Of a DNA stretch of 8,139 bases, positions 1 to 7,576 are shown piece by piece. Source of the DNA: Pseudomonadota bacterium (GTDB lineage: Bacteria; Pseudomonadota; Gammaproteobacteria; Steroidobacterales; Steroidobacteraceae); contig JAKAFQ010000170.1 of NCBI GenBank assembly GCA_021817875.1, positions 1 to 8,139 of the forward strand, given 5' to 3'. The first letter of the stretch is position 1. Every line of letters starts with the position of its first letter. The notes under the pieces were generated by a model, which had not been told where the DNA came from, ran no database searches, and saw only the letters and a program-made list of their open reading frames with translations. Position numbers and translations under genes: made by a program.

Positions 1-615
1 GCACGGGATCTATGTTTTGTCTATACAGTGCCGCAAGATGGGCGCACGATCCCAAAGGCTAAAATTCAGCCTCTTCGCAAACCCTAGATCGTCAAAGGAG
101 ACGCGAGCGTCAGTAAACTCACGCTAGAGGCCCACAGTGTCGCTCTGGTGCTCGCCGCTCAGGCGTTTCACTGGTTCGATCCCGAGCGCGCGCGCAACGA
201 GAGCCTGCGCATTCTGGCGCCGGGGGGCTGGGCGGCGCTCATCTGGAACGAGCCGCCGGAAAATCTCACGGCGTTCCTCGCGGAGTACGACGCGCTGCTG
301 CGCCGCCATGCGCCGGAGTACGTGCGCGTGCGGGGACTGCATGCCCGGGAACAGGGGATCCACGAATTCTTCGGCGGGGCGCCGCAGCGGGCGGTGTTCG
401 CCAACCGCCAGATTTTCGATTTCGAGGGACTCGAGGGGCGGCTGATGTCCTCTTCCTACGCGCCGCAGCCCGGCGAGCCGCAGCACGCGCCCCTGATCGC
501 CGGGTTGCGCCAGGTGTTCGAGCGCCATCAGCGCGGCGGGCAGGTGGTGTTTCCTTACCGGACGCTGGTGTTTTTCGGCCAGCCCGCGGCGACACCGGCC
601 GCGGCCGCGAGCTGA
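1..615 (+). pseudogene. C-terminal remnant of class I SAM-dependent methyltransferase, 5' part broken
   Basis: From the GTG at 148 the frame is open for 155 codons to TGA at 613-615. It shows the second half of a Methyltransf_11-type small-molecule methyltransferase: AAQAFHWFDP at about residues 3-12 (post-motif II), then LAPGGWAALIWN at about 23-34 (motif III region), then the usual C-terminal lid ending in a VFFG-type strand. Recognisable sequence extends in the same frame upstream of 148 (GDASVSKLTLEAHSVALV, from about 100), but an in-frame TAG at 85-87 interrupts it and no ATG lies between. The SAM-binding GxGxG loop is absent. A faint match in frame 2 near the window start (GIYVLSIQCRKM, resembling the G..V..IEPN..M stretch of the family) suggests a frameshift around 80-90. 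The first 120 bases are also far less GC-rich than the rest. Family identity of the C-terminal half is fairly sure. A pseudogene is my inference; errors at a contig end are the main alternative. The substrate is unknown. Confidence 0.6.
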
Positions 616-1241
616 CTGAAATCATCGAGGGCGGCGCGGCAGGGGATGGCCTCGACCGGGCCGCGCCGGTAACCGTGCCTCATCAGCACCAGCGGCACGG
701 CCGCGGCCCGGGCCGCCTCGGCATCGACCTCGCTGTCCCCGACCATCAGCGCATCCTGCGGTGCGACCCCGAAGAAGCGCAGCAACGTGCGCAGCACCCT
801 GGGGTCAGGCTTGAGAAAAGGCAGCGAATCCCCGCCGATGACCCGGGCGAAATACCTGGCGAGGTCCAGCTTTTCGAGGATGACCTCGGCCAGGCGCGCC
901 GGTTTGTTGGTGCAGACCGCGAGGGTGACGGCGTGTTCGCGCAGCAGCTCGAGCGCCGCGCGCGCGCCGGGGTAGGCGACGGTGGCGCGCACCGGCTCGG
1001 ATGCGTAGTGCCGCGCGAACGCGCGTTGTGCCAGCGCCGGGTCCGCGTGCGCACAGCGCCGCGCAGCGAGCGCGCGTGCCACCAGCTTTGCCGCGCCGTC
1101 ACCGATCATGGCGCGCACTTCGGGTTCGGCCAGGGGTTGTGCGCCGAGCTCGCCGAGCATCGCGTTGATGGCGCGGGCGAGGTCGGCGACGCTGTCGATC
1201 AGGGTGCCGTCGAGATCGAAGATCATGAGTGCGGGCCGCAT
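555..1241 (-). CDS. gph: Phosphoglycolate phosphatase-type HAD hydrolase
   Basis: A 228-residue HAD-superfamily phosphatase of the Gph/CbbZ type. The family dephosphorylates 2-phosphoglycolate (arising from DNA repair or RuBisCO oxygenation) to glycolate in the cytoplasm, using a Mg2+-dependent aspartyl-phosphate intermediate. All HAD motifs are visible: motif I FDLDGTL with nucleophile D9 and acid/base D11, motif II Thr111 in VCTNKP, motif III Lys144 in FLKPDP, motif IV GDSEVD with D169 and D173. The helical cap lies at about 17-85. Length is normal for the family. The ATG at 1239-1241 puts the first beta strand directly before motif I, as usual. The last 20 or so residues, after LDDFSQL, look like an unconserved tail running into the 3' end of the convergent methyltransferase (61-bp overlap). 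No strong Shine-Dalgarno is seen. Phosphatase class is very likely; phosphoglycolate specificity is less certain because related HAD enzymes share these motifs. Confidence 0.88.
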   Translation of the reverse strand: MRPALMIFDLDGTLIDSVADLARAINAMLGELGAQPLAEPEVRAMIGDGAAKLVARALAARRCAHADPALAQRAFARHYASEPVRATVAYPGARAALELLREHAVTLAVCTNKPARLAEVILEKLDLARYFARVIGGDSLPFLKPDPRVLRTLLRFFGVAPQDALMVGDSEVDAEAARAAAVPLVLMRHGYRRGPVEAIPCRAALDDFSQLAAAAGVAAGWPKNTSVR

Positions 1242-1247
1242 GGGCGC

Positions 1248-1253
1248 TATACT
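1248..1253 (+). promoter_or_regulatory. Possible -10 element (TATACT) of the regulator gene
   Basis: TATACT matches the sigma-70 -10 consensus at five of six bases and is the only AT-rich step in the 20-bp gap between the divergent start codons at 1241 and 1262. A -10 here would place transcription start near 1260, about two bases before the ATG at 1262, giving a nearly leaderless mRNA. That would fit the lack of a Shine-Dalgarno before this ATG. No convincing -35 is present about 17 bp upstream. Read on the other strand the same step gives TATAGC, so it could also serve the phosphatase gene. Confidence 0.3.
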
Positions 1254-1261
1254 CGCAGATC

Positions 1262-3814
1262 ATGCATGGTATTGCGCGAGGCGCGGCTTGCCTCGAGTTT
1301 GGACGTTTTCGGCTTCTCATACGCCAGCGAGAGCTGCGCCTCGATGACAAGCCCATCCCGCTGGGCTCCCGCGCCTTCGACGTTCTGCTCGTCCTGATCG
1401 AGGCGGGCGGTGAGCTCGTCAGCAAGGAGGAGCTGCTCGCCCGCGCCTGGCCCGGGATCGTCGTCGAGGAGAGCAATATCCAGGTGCAGATCTCCGCCCT
1501 GCGCAAGGCGCTCGGGCCGGATCGCCAGCTCATTCTCACCGTGCCACTGCGCGGCTATCGCTTCACGGGCGAGGTGCGGGTGGTGGACGCGAGCGGTGCG
1601 TCGGCCGCCGAGGCGGGCGCCGAGGCGCCACCGACCAACCTGCCGGCGGCCGTGTCGGATTTCATCGGGCGCGAGCGCGAGCGCGCAACGGTGCGCGAGC
1701 TGCTGCAGCACAACCGGCTGGTGACGCTGGTCGGCACCGGCGGCATCGGCAAGACGCGACTGAGTCTCGAGGCGGCGCGCGATGTGCTGCAGGAGTTCCC
1801 CGACGGGGTATGGCTCTCGGAGCTCGCCCCGCTCAGCGATCCGGAGCTGGTGGCGAGCGCGGTGCACGCGGCGCTCGGACTGCACAGCGGCGCCGGCCGC
1901 TGGACCGCCGAGCGGCTCACCGCGGCCCTGCGCGGCCGGCGGTTGCTGCTCGTGTTGGACAACTGCGAGCACCTGATCCAGGCGGCCGCCCGGGAAGCCG
2001 AACTGCTGCTGCACGCGGCCCCGCAGGTGCGCATCCTCGCCACCAGCCAGGAGCCGCTCGGCATCGAGGGCGAGGCCATCCTGCGGCTGCGGCCGCTCGA
2101 GTGTCCGGGGGCGGACGTGGCCGGACTCGCCGCGGCCCAGAGCCATGATGCGGTGCGACTGTTCGTCGCCCGGGCGCGGTCGGCCGATCCGCAGTTCACG
2201 CTGGATGAGCACAACGCGGCCACCGTGGCCACGATCTGCCGCCGGCTCGATGGCATTCCGCTCGCGATCGAGCTTGCCGCGGCGCGCTCCGCGGCGCTCG
2301 GGATCGAGGGTCTGGCGCAGCGGCTCGATGTGCGGTTTCACGTGCTGACCGGCGGACGGCGCACCGCGCTGCCCCGTCATCAGACCCTGCGCGCCACGCT
2401 CGACTGGAGCTACCGCCTGCTGGCCGAGCCGGATCAGATCGTGCTGCGGCGCCTGGCGGTGTTTGCCGGCAGCTTCAGTCTGGAGGCCGCCGGCAGCGTG
2501 GTGGCCGACTCGGCCCTGCCGGAGTGGGAGGTGATCGGGCGGATCGCCGAGCTGGTCGACAAGTCGCTGGTGGTCGCGGATGCCTCGGGCAGCGCGCGCC
2601 GCTACCGGCTGCTCGAGACGACCCATGCCTACGCGATGGAGAAGCTCGCCGACAGCGGCGAGTTCGGTCCCCTGGCCCGGCTGCATGCGCAGCATTTTCA
2701 CGGACACCTGTGCGAGGCGCTGACGCGCTGGGAGCGCACCGCCTCCTCCCAGTGGCTCGAGACCCATGCGCCGGAAATCGACAACATCCGCGTGGCGCTC
2801 GACTGGGCGTTCGGGCCGGACGGCGATCCGGGGCTCGGCATCGAGCTCGCCTCGGCCTCTTATCTGCTGTGGTACCTGATGTCGCTCGTGCAGGAGGGGC
2901 GGGCGCGCATGGAGCGGGCCACGCGGGCGCTCGGTCCCAAGACTCCAAAGGCGCTCGAGGCGAAGCTCTGGTACGGATATGGATTTCTCTCCACGGGCGA
3001 GCCGCGCGGGCGGGCGGTGCCGGCGCTGCGGCGTGCCGTGGCGCAATTCCGCGAGGTGGGCGAGCCGCTCGATCTGGGGCGGGCGCTCAGCTGCTACGGG
3101 CTGAACCTGGTGCGCACCGGGGTGTTCGCCGAGGGGCTCGAGGCACTCGAGGAAGGGTGCGCGCTGCTGTCATCGACCGCGCAGCCGAAGAGCTTCTCGC
3201 TGTGTCTGACGAACCTCGCCATCGGCCACACCGTGGTCGGCGAATACAACGCGGCGCGGCTGCTGCTCGATCAGTCGCTCGAGGTCGGCAAGCACTCCAA
3301 GGCGGACTTCTGGGTCTGGCGGGCGCTCATCTACAAGGCGGAGGTGGAGTTCGCCGAGGGCCACGTGGATGCGGCGATCGGGCTGGCGCGCGAAGTCGTG
3401 GCGCTGTGCAGGAGAGCGCGGCGCACCGGCATGCTCGGCCATGCGTTGTGCAACCTGGCCGGATACCTCGTCGCCCGCGGCGCGGTCGATGAGGCCGGCG
3501 CTGCGCTGCGCGAGGGGCTGCCGCTCGCGCAGGAAAGCGAGCTCGATGCGGTGCTGCTCGCCGGCGGGGTGCAGCAGCTCGGCGCCATCGCGGCCCGCAA
3601 CAACCAGTTCGAGCGCGCAGCGCAGTTCATCGGCTACGCGCACGCCTTTTTCACTTCGGAGTTCGCCGGGCGCAATCCCGCGAAGCTGAGAATCCAGGCC
3701 GGCATTCTCGAGCGGCTGCGCCATGCGATGCCCGGGGAGCGTCTGGCGAGCCTGATGGAAGCCGGAGCCCGCTGGACGGAAGACGAGGCCATGTCCTCGG
3801 CGCTGCAACCCTGA
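1262..3814 (+). CDS. Winged-helix regulator with STAND/NB-ARC-like ATPase and TPR-like repeats
   Basis: An 850-residue cytoplasmic one-component regulator of the 'predicted ATPase plus winged helix' family (COG3903-like, built like other STAND regulators). Residues about 10-103 form an OmpR/PhoB-type Trans_reg_C domain: EFGRFRL start, AFDVLLVLIE helix, recognition-helix region VEESNIQVQISALRKALG (about 68-85), and the VPLRGYRF wing. A short Ala/Glu-rich linker follows, then DFIGRERE (about 133-140), Walker A GTGGIGKT (158-165), Walker B LLLVLD with D233, a TSQEPLGIEGE sensor stretch (about 261-271) and the GIPLAIE motif (331-337). A winged-helix-like segment (about 372-440) leads into alpha-helical TPR-like repeats to the end, closing with the family's usual ending (GERLASLMEAGARWTEDEA). 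STAND proteins typically switch from an ADP-bound closed form to an ATP-bound active form when the C-terminal repeats sense a ligand or partner. I prefer ATG 1262 over the in-frame GTG at 1229: homology starts at about residue 10, and the GTG lies inside the phosphatase gene and upstream of the only -10-like element. The frame appears intact. The ligand is unknown. Its position, same strand and 186 bp before cyoA, makes the cyo operon a candidate target (inference). Confidence 0.9.
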   Translation: MHGIARGAACLEFGRFRLLIRQRELRLDDKPIPLGSRAFDVLLVLIEAGGELVSKEELLARAWPGIVVEESNIQVQISALRKALGPDRQLILTVPLRGYRFTGEVRVVDASGASAAEAGAEAPPTNLPAAVSDFIGRERERATVRELLQHNRLVTLVGTGGIGKTRLSLEAARDVLQEFPDGVWLSELAPLSDPELVASAVHAALGLHSGAGRWTAERLTAALRGRRLLLVLDNCEHLIQAAAREAELLLHAAPQVRILATSQEPLGIEGEAILRLRPLECPGADVAGLAAAQSHDAVRLFVARARSADPQFTLDEHNAATVATICRRLDGIPLAIELAAARSAALGIEGLAQRLDVRFHVLTGGRRTALPRHQTLRATLDWSYRLLAEPDQIVLRRLAVFAGSFSLEAAGSVVADSALPEWEVIGRIAELVDKSLVVADASGSARRYRLLETTHAYAMEKLADSGEFGPLARLHAQHFHGHLCEALTRWERTASSQWLETHAPEIDNIRVALDWAFGPDGDPGLGIELASASYLLWYLMSLVQEGRARMERATRALGPKTPKALEAKLWYGYGFLSTGEPRGRAVPALRRAVAQFREVGEPLDLGRALSCYGLNLVRTGVFAEGLEALEEGCALLSSTAQPKSFSLCLTNLAIGHTVVGEYNAARLLLDQSLEVGKHSKADFWVWRALIYKAEVEFAEGHVDAAIGLAREVVALCRRARRTGMLGHALCNLAGYLVARGAVDEAGAALREGLPLAQESELDAVLLAGGVQQLGAIAARNNQFERAAQFIGYAHAFFTSEFAGRNPAKLRIQAGILERLRHAMPGERLASLMEAGARWTEDEAMSSALQP

Positions 3815-3872
3815 TCGATGGCGGCTGCGGGTCTTGCGCGGCACATCGGCGTCGACGGCGCAATGCCGGGCG

Positions 3873-3900
3873 TTGATGAACGCTCGAGAAGCGCGAGAAT
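3873..3900 (+). promoter_or_regulatory. Possible sigma-70 promoter upstream of cyoA
   Basis: TTGATG (3873-3878; four of six -35 matches) is followed after 16 bp by GAGAAT (3895-3900; four of six -10 matches). The start of transcription would fall near 3907, leaving an untranslated leader of about 94 bases before the cyoA ATG. It is the best pair I can find in the gap, but it is modest and rests on sequence alone. Confidence 0.28.
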
Positions 3901-3926
3901 TTAGAAAGATTAAGAGGAATTCAGGG
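3897..3926 (+). repeat. Three tandem 10-bp direct repeats, core ATTnAG, in front of cyoA
   Basis: Three consecutive 10-bp units: GAATTTAGAA (3897-3906), AGATTAAGAG (3907-3916) and GAATTCAGGG (3917-3926). Bases 3-5 (ATT) and 7-8 (AG) are identical in all three, and units 1 and 3 share seven of the first eight bases. A weaker copy, GCTAAGGA (from 3930, spacing 11), follows, and TTTAAGAA (from 3971) is a further near match. This is an AT-rich island in GC-rich DNA. OmpR/PhoB-type winged-helix proteins commonly bind tandem direct repeats with a 10-11 bp period, so this is a plausible operator for the adjacent regulator. That link is inference; purine-rich low-complexity DNA is the alternative. 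Confidence 0.5.
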
Positions 3927-3937
3927 CGGGCTAAGGA

Positions 3938-3960
3938 CTTGCCGCAGGGCCGACGGCAAG
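3938..3960. promoter_or_regulatory. Perfect 7-bp inverted repeat in the cyo leader
   Basis: CTTGCCG (3938-3944) and CGGCAAG (3954-3960) are exact inverse complements around a 9-base loop. No T-run follows on either strand, so it is not a typical intrinsic terminator for the upstream regulator. It could be an mRNA hairpin in the cyoA leader or a dimeric protein-binding site. The structure is seen directly; the role is unknown. Confidence 0.4.
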
Positions 3961-4000
3961 CTCGTGCCGCTTTAAGAAAAGGTCTTGCGGCGCCGCCACC

Positions 4001-4903
4001 ATGAATCGCCCTCCTGCATCCCGTTTCGCCCGATTCACCCGATTGCTGCCGCTGCTGCCGGCGACTCTGCTGCTCGGCGGCTGCCACTGGGCGCTGCTCG
4101 ATCCCAAAGGGCCGATTGGCGAAGCGGAGCGGACGATCATCCTGACAGCCGGCGGACTGATGCTGCTGGTGGTCGTGCCGGTGATCGTGCTGTCGATCCT
4201 CATTCCCTGGCGCTACCGCGCCTCGAACAAGCAGGCCGAGTACCGGCCGGAGTGGTCGCACTCGAACAAGATCGAGGCGGTGATGTGGTCGATTCCCATC
4301 GCGATCGTCGCCGTTCTCGCTGTGATCTGCTGGCGCACGTCCCACCAGCTCGACCCGTTCCGACCGATCCCCTCGACGCAAAGGCCCGTACACATCGAAG
4401 CGGTGGCGCTGAACTGGAAGTGGCTGTTCATCTATCCGGACCAGCACGTCGCCACGGTCAATGAAGTGGCCATGCCGGTCGGGGTGCCGGTGGTGTTTCA
4501 CCTCACCTCGGCGACGGTCATGAATTCGTTTTTCATCCCGCGGCTCGGCAGCCAGATCTACGCCATGGCGAACATGCAGACGGCCGTGAACCTGGTGGCC
4601 AGCCTGCCGGGCACCTACCGCGGCATTTCCGCGAACTTCAACGGCGACGGCTTCTCCGGCATGACCTTCAAGGTCAAAGCCATGTCCCGGGGCGATTTCA
4701 ATCAGTGGCTCGCCAAGGCTGCCTCCGCCGGGCAGACCCTGGATGCGAGCGCGTACCGGGCGCTCGAGAAACCGAGCGAGAACGTGCCGGTGCGCTACTA
4801 CTCGCAGGTGATGCCGGAGCTTTTCCAGCAGATCCTCGAGGGCGAATTCGCGCCGGGCAGGCTGTTGGCGAAAACCGGCACGGGCACCATCAGGAGAGAC
4901 TGA
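4001..4903 (+). CDS. cyoA: Cytochrome bo3 ubiquinol oxidase subunit II (lipoprotein)
   Basis: A 300-residue subunit II of the haem-copper quinol oxidase. It has a Sec lipoprotein signal peptide with a basic n-region and lipobox LLGGC, so Cys28 should be lipidated. ALLDPKGPIG follows, then two membrane helices (about 47-70 and 92-113) and a periplasmic cupredoxin domain with LNWKWLFIYP (137-146), VMNSFFIPRLGSQIYAM (173-189) and SANFNGDGFSGM (210-221). The last stretch aligns with the CuA loop of cytochrome c oxidases, but both cysteines and the histidine ligand are absent. The enzyme therefore takes electrons from quinol, not cytochrome c. Length is close to the family norm. ATG 4001 is the only start that keeps the signal peptide. 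Its Shine-Dalgarno is poor: the nearest purine tract, AAGAAAAGG (3974-3982), lies 18 bases upstream. The stop TGA at 4901-4903 directly abuts cyoB. Confidence 0.97.
   Translation: MNRPPASRFARFTRLLPLLPATLLLGGCHWALLDPKGPIGEAERTIILTAGGLMLLVVVPVIVLSILIPWRYRASNKQAEYRPEWSHSNKIEAVMWSIPIAIVAVLAVICWRTSHQLDPFRPIPSTQRPVHIEAVALNWKWLFIYPDQHVATVNEVAMPVGVPVVFHLTSATVMNSFFIPRLGSQIYAMANMQTAVNLVASLPGTYRGISANFNGDGFSGMTFKVKAMSRGDFNQWLAKAASAGQTLDASAYRALEKPSENVPVRYYSQVMPELFQQILEGEFAPGRLLAKTGTGTIRRD
4892..4897 (+). promoter_or_regulatory. Shine-Dalgarno of cyoB
   Basis: AGGAGA lies inside the last codons of cyoA, with six bases before the cyoB ATG at 4904. It supports that start and translation of cyoB from the same message as cyoA. 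Confidence 0.8.
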
Positions 4904-6877
4904 ATGTTCGGCAAGTTGACGCTGAGCGCCATCCCGTACAGCAACCCGATCATCATGGGCGCGGTTGCGTTCATGGTGATCTGCGTGGTGGCAGTCCTCG
5001 GCACGATCACTTACCTCGGCAAATGGAAGTACCTGTGGACCGAGTGGCTCACCTCGGTCGATCACAAGAAGATCGGCATCATGTATCTGATCCTGGCCGG
5101 GATCATGCTGCTGCGCGGCTTCGCCGATGCGCTCATGATGCGCTTGCAGCAGGCGCTCGCCTACGGCAGCAACCTGGGCTATCTGCCGCCGCAGCACTTC
5201 GACCAGGTGTTCAGCGCCCACGGCACGATCATGATCTTCTTCATGGCGATGCCGTTCGTCATCGGGCTGATGAACTGCATCCTGCCGCTGCAGCTCGGCG
5301 CGCGCGACGTCGCATTTCCGTTGATGAACAACCTCAGCTTCTGGCTGACCGCCGCCGGCGCGGTGCTGGTGAACATCTCGCTCGCCATCGGTAACTTCTC
5401 GCGCGCCGGCTGGCTCGGCTTCGCGCCTCTGTCGGAGCTGCACTTCAGTCCGAGCGTCGGGGTCGATTACTGGATCTGGGCGTTGCAGATATCGGGTATC
5501 GGTACGACGCTGACCGGCGTCAACTTCATCACCACCATCCTGAAGATGCGCGCGCCGGGCATGAAGCTGATGCGCATGCCGGTATTCGCCTGGGCGTCGC
5601 TGTGCACGAACGTGCTGATCGTGGCCGCCTTCCCCATCCTCACCGTGACACTGGCACTGCTGACCATGGACCGCTACCTGGGGACGCATTTCTTCACCAA
5701 TGCGCTCGGCGGCGATCCGATGATGTACATCAACCTCATCTGGATCTGGGGCCACCCCGAGGTGTACATCCTGATCCTGCCGCTGTTCGGCGTGTACTCG
5801 GAGATCGTGCCGACGCTCTCGGGCAAGCGCCTGTTCGGCTACACCTCCATGGTGTATGCGACGATGGGGATCGCCTTGCTGTCGCTGATCGTGTGGCTGC
5901 ACCATTTCTTCACCATGGGCAACGGCGCCGACGTCAACACGTTCTTCGGCATCACCACCATGATCATCGCCGTGCCGACCGGCGTGAAGATCTTCAACTG
6001 GCTGCTGACGATGTACCGGGGGCGGGTGCGCTTCGAGACGCCGATGCTCTGGACGGTCGGCTTCCTGATCACCTTCACGATCGGTGGCATGAGCGGCGTG
6101 CTGCTCGCCGAGCCGCCGGCGGACTTCGTGCTGCACAACAGCCTGTTCCTGGTGGCGCACTTCCACAACGTCATCATCGGCGGGGTGGTGTTCGGCGTGT
6201 TCGCCGGCCTCACCTACTGGTTCCCGAAGATCTTCGGCTTCCGGCTCAACGAGCGCCTCGGCCGTTGGGCGTTCTGGTGCTGGTTCATCGGCTTCTACGT
6301 CGCCTTCATGCCGTTGTACGCGCTCGGCCTGATGGGCGCGACGCGCCGCATGGATCACTACGACGTGGCGGCCTGGCAGCCGCTGTTCATCGTCGCGGCG
6401 TGCGGCGCGGCCATCATCTTCGCCGGCATCATCGTGCAGGTCGTGCAGGTGGTGGTCAGCATCCGTCAGCGCGAGCAGACGCGTGACCTGACGGGCGATC
6501 CGTGGAACGGGCGCACCCTGGAGTGGTCGGTTCCCTCGCCGGCGCCGGCTTACAACTTCGCGCGTATCCCGGTGGTGCGCGATCGCGATGCGTTCTGGGA
6601 CATGAAGCAGCGGGGCGTGGACCTGAAGGCCTCGACCTTCGTGCCGATCCACATGCCGCGCAACAAGGCCGCCGGCTTCATCGTCGCCGGCTGCGCGTTC
6701 GTCACGGCGTTCGCGATGATCTGGCACATCTGGTGGCTGGCGATCGCGGGCCTGGCCGGTGTGCTCGTGACCCTGATCCGTCATGCCTTCGACGACGACC
6801 GCGAATTTCACGTTGACGCCGACGAAGTCCGGCGGCTCGAGGCGCTGCACGGGCGAGTCGAAGCGAGGAGCCTGTAA
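4904..6877 (+). CDS. cyoB: Cytochrome bo3 ubiquinol oxidase subunit I (catalytic)
   Basis: A 657-residue polytopic haem-copper oxidase subunit I. It oxidises ubiquinol, reduces O2 to water and pumps protons across the inner membrane. Residue numbers coincide with E. coli CyoB (about 663 residues) through the core as I remember it. Quinol site: R71, D75, H98 and Q101. Low-spin haem b ligands: H106 and H421. Haem o3 ligand: H419. CuB ligands: H284, H333 and H334, with the Tyr288 cross-link partner in WGHPEVY. D-channel: N124, D135, N142 and E286. K-channel: K362 in TGVKIFNW. With all of these present it should be an active, proton-pumping A-type quinol oxidase. The C-terminal extension carries [14 protein letters not shown] and [10 protein letters not shown] as in other CyoB proteins. 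The gene starts directly at the cyoA stop and ends three bases before cyoC. No disruption is seen. Confidence 0.98.
   Translation: MFGKLTLSAIPYSNPIIMGAVAFMVICVVAVLGTITYLGKWKYLWTEWLTSVDHKKIGIMYLILAGIMLLRGFADALMMRLQQALAYGSNLGYLPPQHFDQVFSAHGTIMIFFMAMPFVIGLMNCILPLQLGARDVAFPLMNNLSFWLTAAGAVLVNISLAIGNFSRAGWLGFAPLSELHFSPSVGVDYWIWALQISGIGTTLTGVNFITTILKMRAPGMKLMRMPVFAWASLCTNVLIVAAFPILTVTLALLTMDRYLGTHFFTNALGGDPMMYINLIWIWGHPEVYILILPLFGVYSEIVPTLSGKRLFGYTSMVYATMGIALLSLIVWLHHFFTMGNGADVNTFFGITTMIIAVPTGVKIFNWLLTMYRGRVRFETPMLWTVGFLITFTIGGMSGVLLAEPPADFVLHNSLFLVAHFHNVIIGGVVFGVFAGLTYWFPKIFGFRLNERLGRWAFWCWFIGFYVAFMPLYALGLMGATRRMDHYDVAAWQPLFIVAACGAAIIFAGIIVQVVQVVVSIRQREQTRDLTGDPWNGRTLEWSVPSPAPAYNFARIPVVRDRDAFWDMKQRGVDLKASTFVPIHMPRNKAAGFIVAGCAFVTAFAMIWHIWWLAIAGLAGVLVTLIRHAFDDDREFHVDADEVRRLEALHGRVEARSL
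6865..6870 (+). promoter_or_regulatory. Shine-Dalgarno of cyoC
   Basis: GAGGAG within the end of cyoB lies 10 bases before the ATG at 6881. This supports that start over the downstream in-frame ATG at 6902. Confidence 0.65.
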
Positions 6878-6880
6878 GCC

Positions 6881-7576
6881 ATGTCAAGTGATCCGACTCT
6901 CATGCACAATGGCTCCCTGGCGCTGAAGCCGGGGTACGCGGATCACGCGGCCGATGCGCTGCGTGATCTGCACCACGCCCGTGATGCGGTCGATTTTCAG
7001 CTCGACCATCACCACGATGTCGCATCGACGATCCAGCTGGGATTCTGGATCTACCTGATGAGCGACTGCCTGCTGTTCTCCGGGCTGTTCGCAACCTACG
7101 CGCTGCTGAGCTCCCATACCGCGGGCGGACCGACCGGTGCGGAGCTTTTCGATCTGCCGGGAGTGCTCACCGAGACGATGTTCCTGCTGGTCAGCAGCTT
7201 CACCTGCGGGCTGGCCAGCCTGGCGATGAACGCCGACCGGCGCAATGCGACCGTCGGCTGGCTGGCGGTGACGTTTCTGCTCGGTCTGGGCTTCATTGGC
7301 ATGGAAGTGCACGAGTTCGCGCACCTGGTGGCGATCGGCGCCGGGCCCGACCGCAGTGCGTTCCTGTCGAGCTTCTTCACGCTCGTGGCCACCCACGGCC
7401 TGCACGTCACCTGCGGTCTGATCTTCATGGCGGTGATGATGGTGGCGGTGCTGAAGAAGGGGCTTACGGCGACCAATCGGGCGCGCCTGGTGAACCTCAG
7501 CCTGTTCTGGCATTTCCTCGACATCATCTGGGTCGGAGTGTTCTCGCTGGTGTACCTGTTCGGAGTGGCTCACTGA
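6881..7576 (+). CDS. cyoC: Cytochrome bo3 ubiquinol oxidase subunit III
   Basis: A 231-residue subunit III (COX3 family), an integral membrane protein that packs against CyoB and is needed for a stable complex. There are five predicted helices at about 54-77, 95-116, 124-147, 161-191 and 205-229. Family motifs are present: [20 protein letters not shown] (54-73), [10 protein letters not shown] (137-146, with the conserved Glu), [22 protein letters not shown] and [12 protein letters not shown]. The N-terminal tail of about 50 residues is 20-25 longer than in E. coli CyoC (204 residues) and rich in His and Asp ([16 protein letters not shown]). An ATG at 6902 would shorten it by seven residues, but the Shine-Dalgarno favours 6881. 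The last base of the stop TGA is the first base of cyoD, indicating translational coupling. Confidence 0.96.
   Translation: MSSDPTLMHNGSLALKPGYADHAADALRDLHHARDAVDFQLDHHHDVASTIQLGFWIYLMSDCLLFSGLFATYALLSSHTAGGPTGAELFDLPGVLTETMFLLVSSFTCGLASLAMNADRRNATVGWLAVTFLLGLGFIGMEVHEFAHLVAIGAGPDRSAFLSSFFTLVATHGLHVTCGLIFMAVMMVAVLKKGLTATNRARLVNLSLFWHFLDIIWVGVFSLVYLFGVAH

Noticed and set aside
1229..1261. Upstream GTG start adding 11 residues to the regulator
   Set aside because: It lies inside the phosphatase gene, would be upstream of the TATACT element, has no ribosome site and adds residues outside the conserved domain.
1247..3046. A 599-codon minus-strand frame opposite the regulator gene
   Set aside because: Same antisense-phase effect. 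The translated sequence has no domain, whereas the + strand frame encodes a clear winged helix plus ATPase.
3818..3904. 28-codon small frame after the regulator stop, in the same phase
   Set aside because: No Shine-Dalgarno, no recognisable sequence, and its length is expected by chance in GC-rich DNA.
3992..4003. GCCGCCACCATG before cyoA, identical to the vertebrate Kozak consensus
   Set aside because: The gene and its context are plainly bacterial, and a GC-rich genome makes this match unremarkable.
3170..6850. A 1226-codon open frame on the minus strand across the regulator, the intergenic gap, cyoA and cyoB
   Set aside because: It mirrors the codon phase of the + strand genes, which all lie in the same frame here. 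It stays open because TTA, CTA and TCA codons are rare in this GC-rich DNA. The product is a low-complexity His/Arg/Asp/Glu-rich sequence with no recognisable domain.
6884..7573. A 229-codon minus-strand frame opposite cyoC
   Set aside because: Shadow of cyoC in the mirrored codon phase, with His/Glu/Arg-rich composition and no family resemblance.
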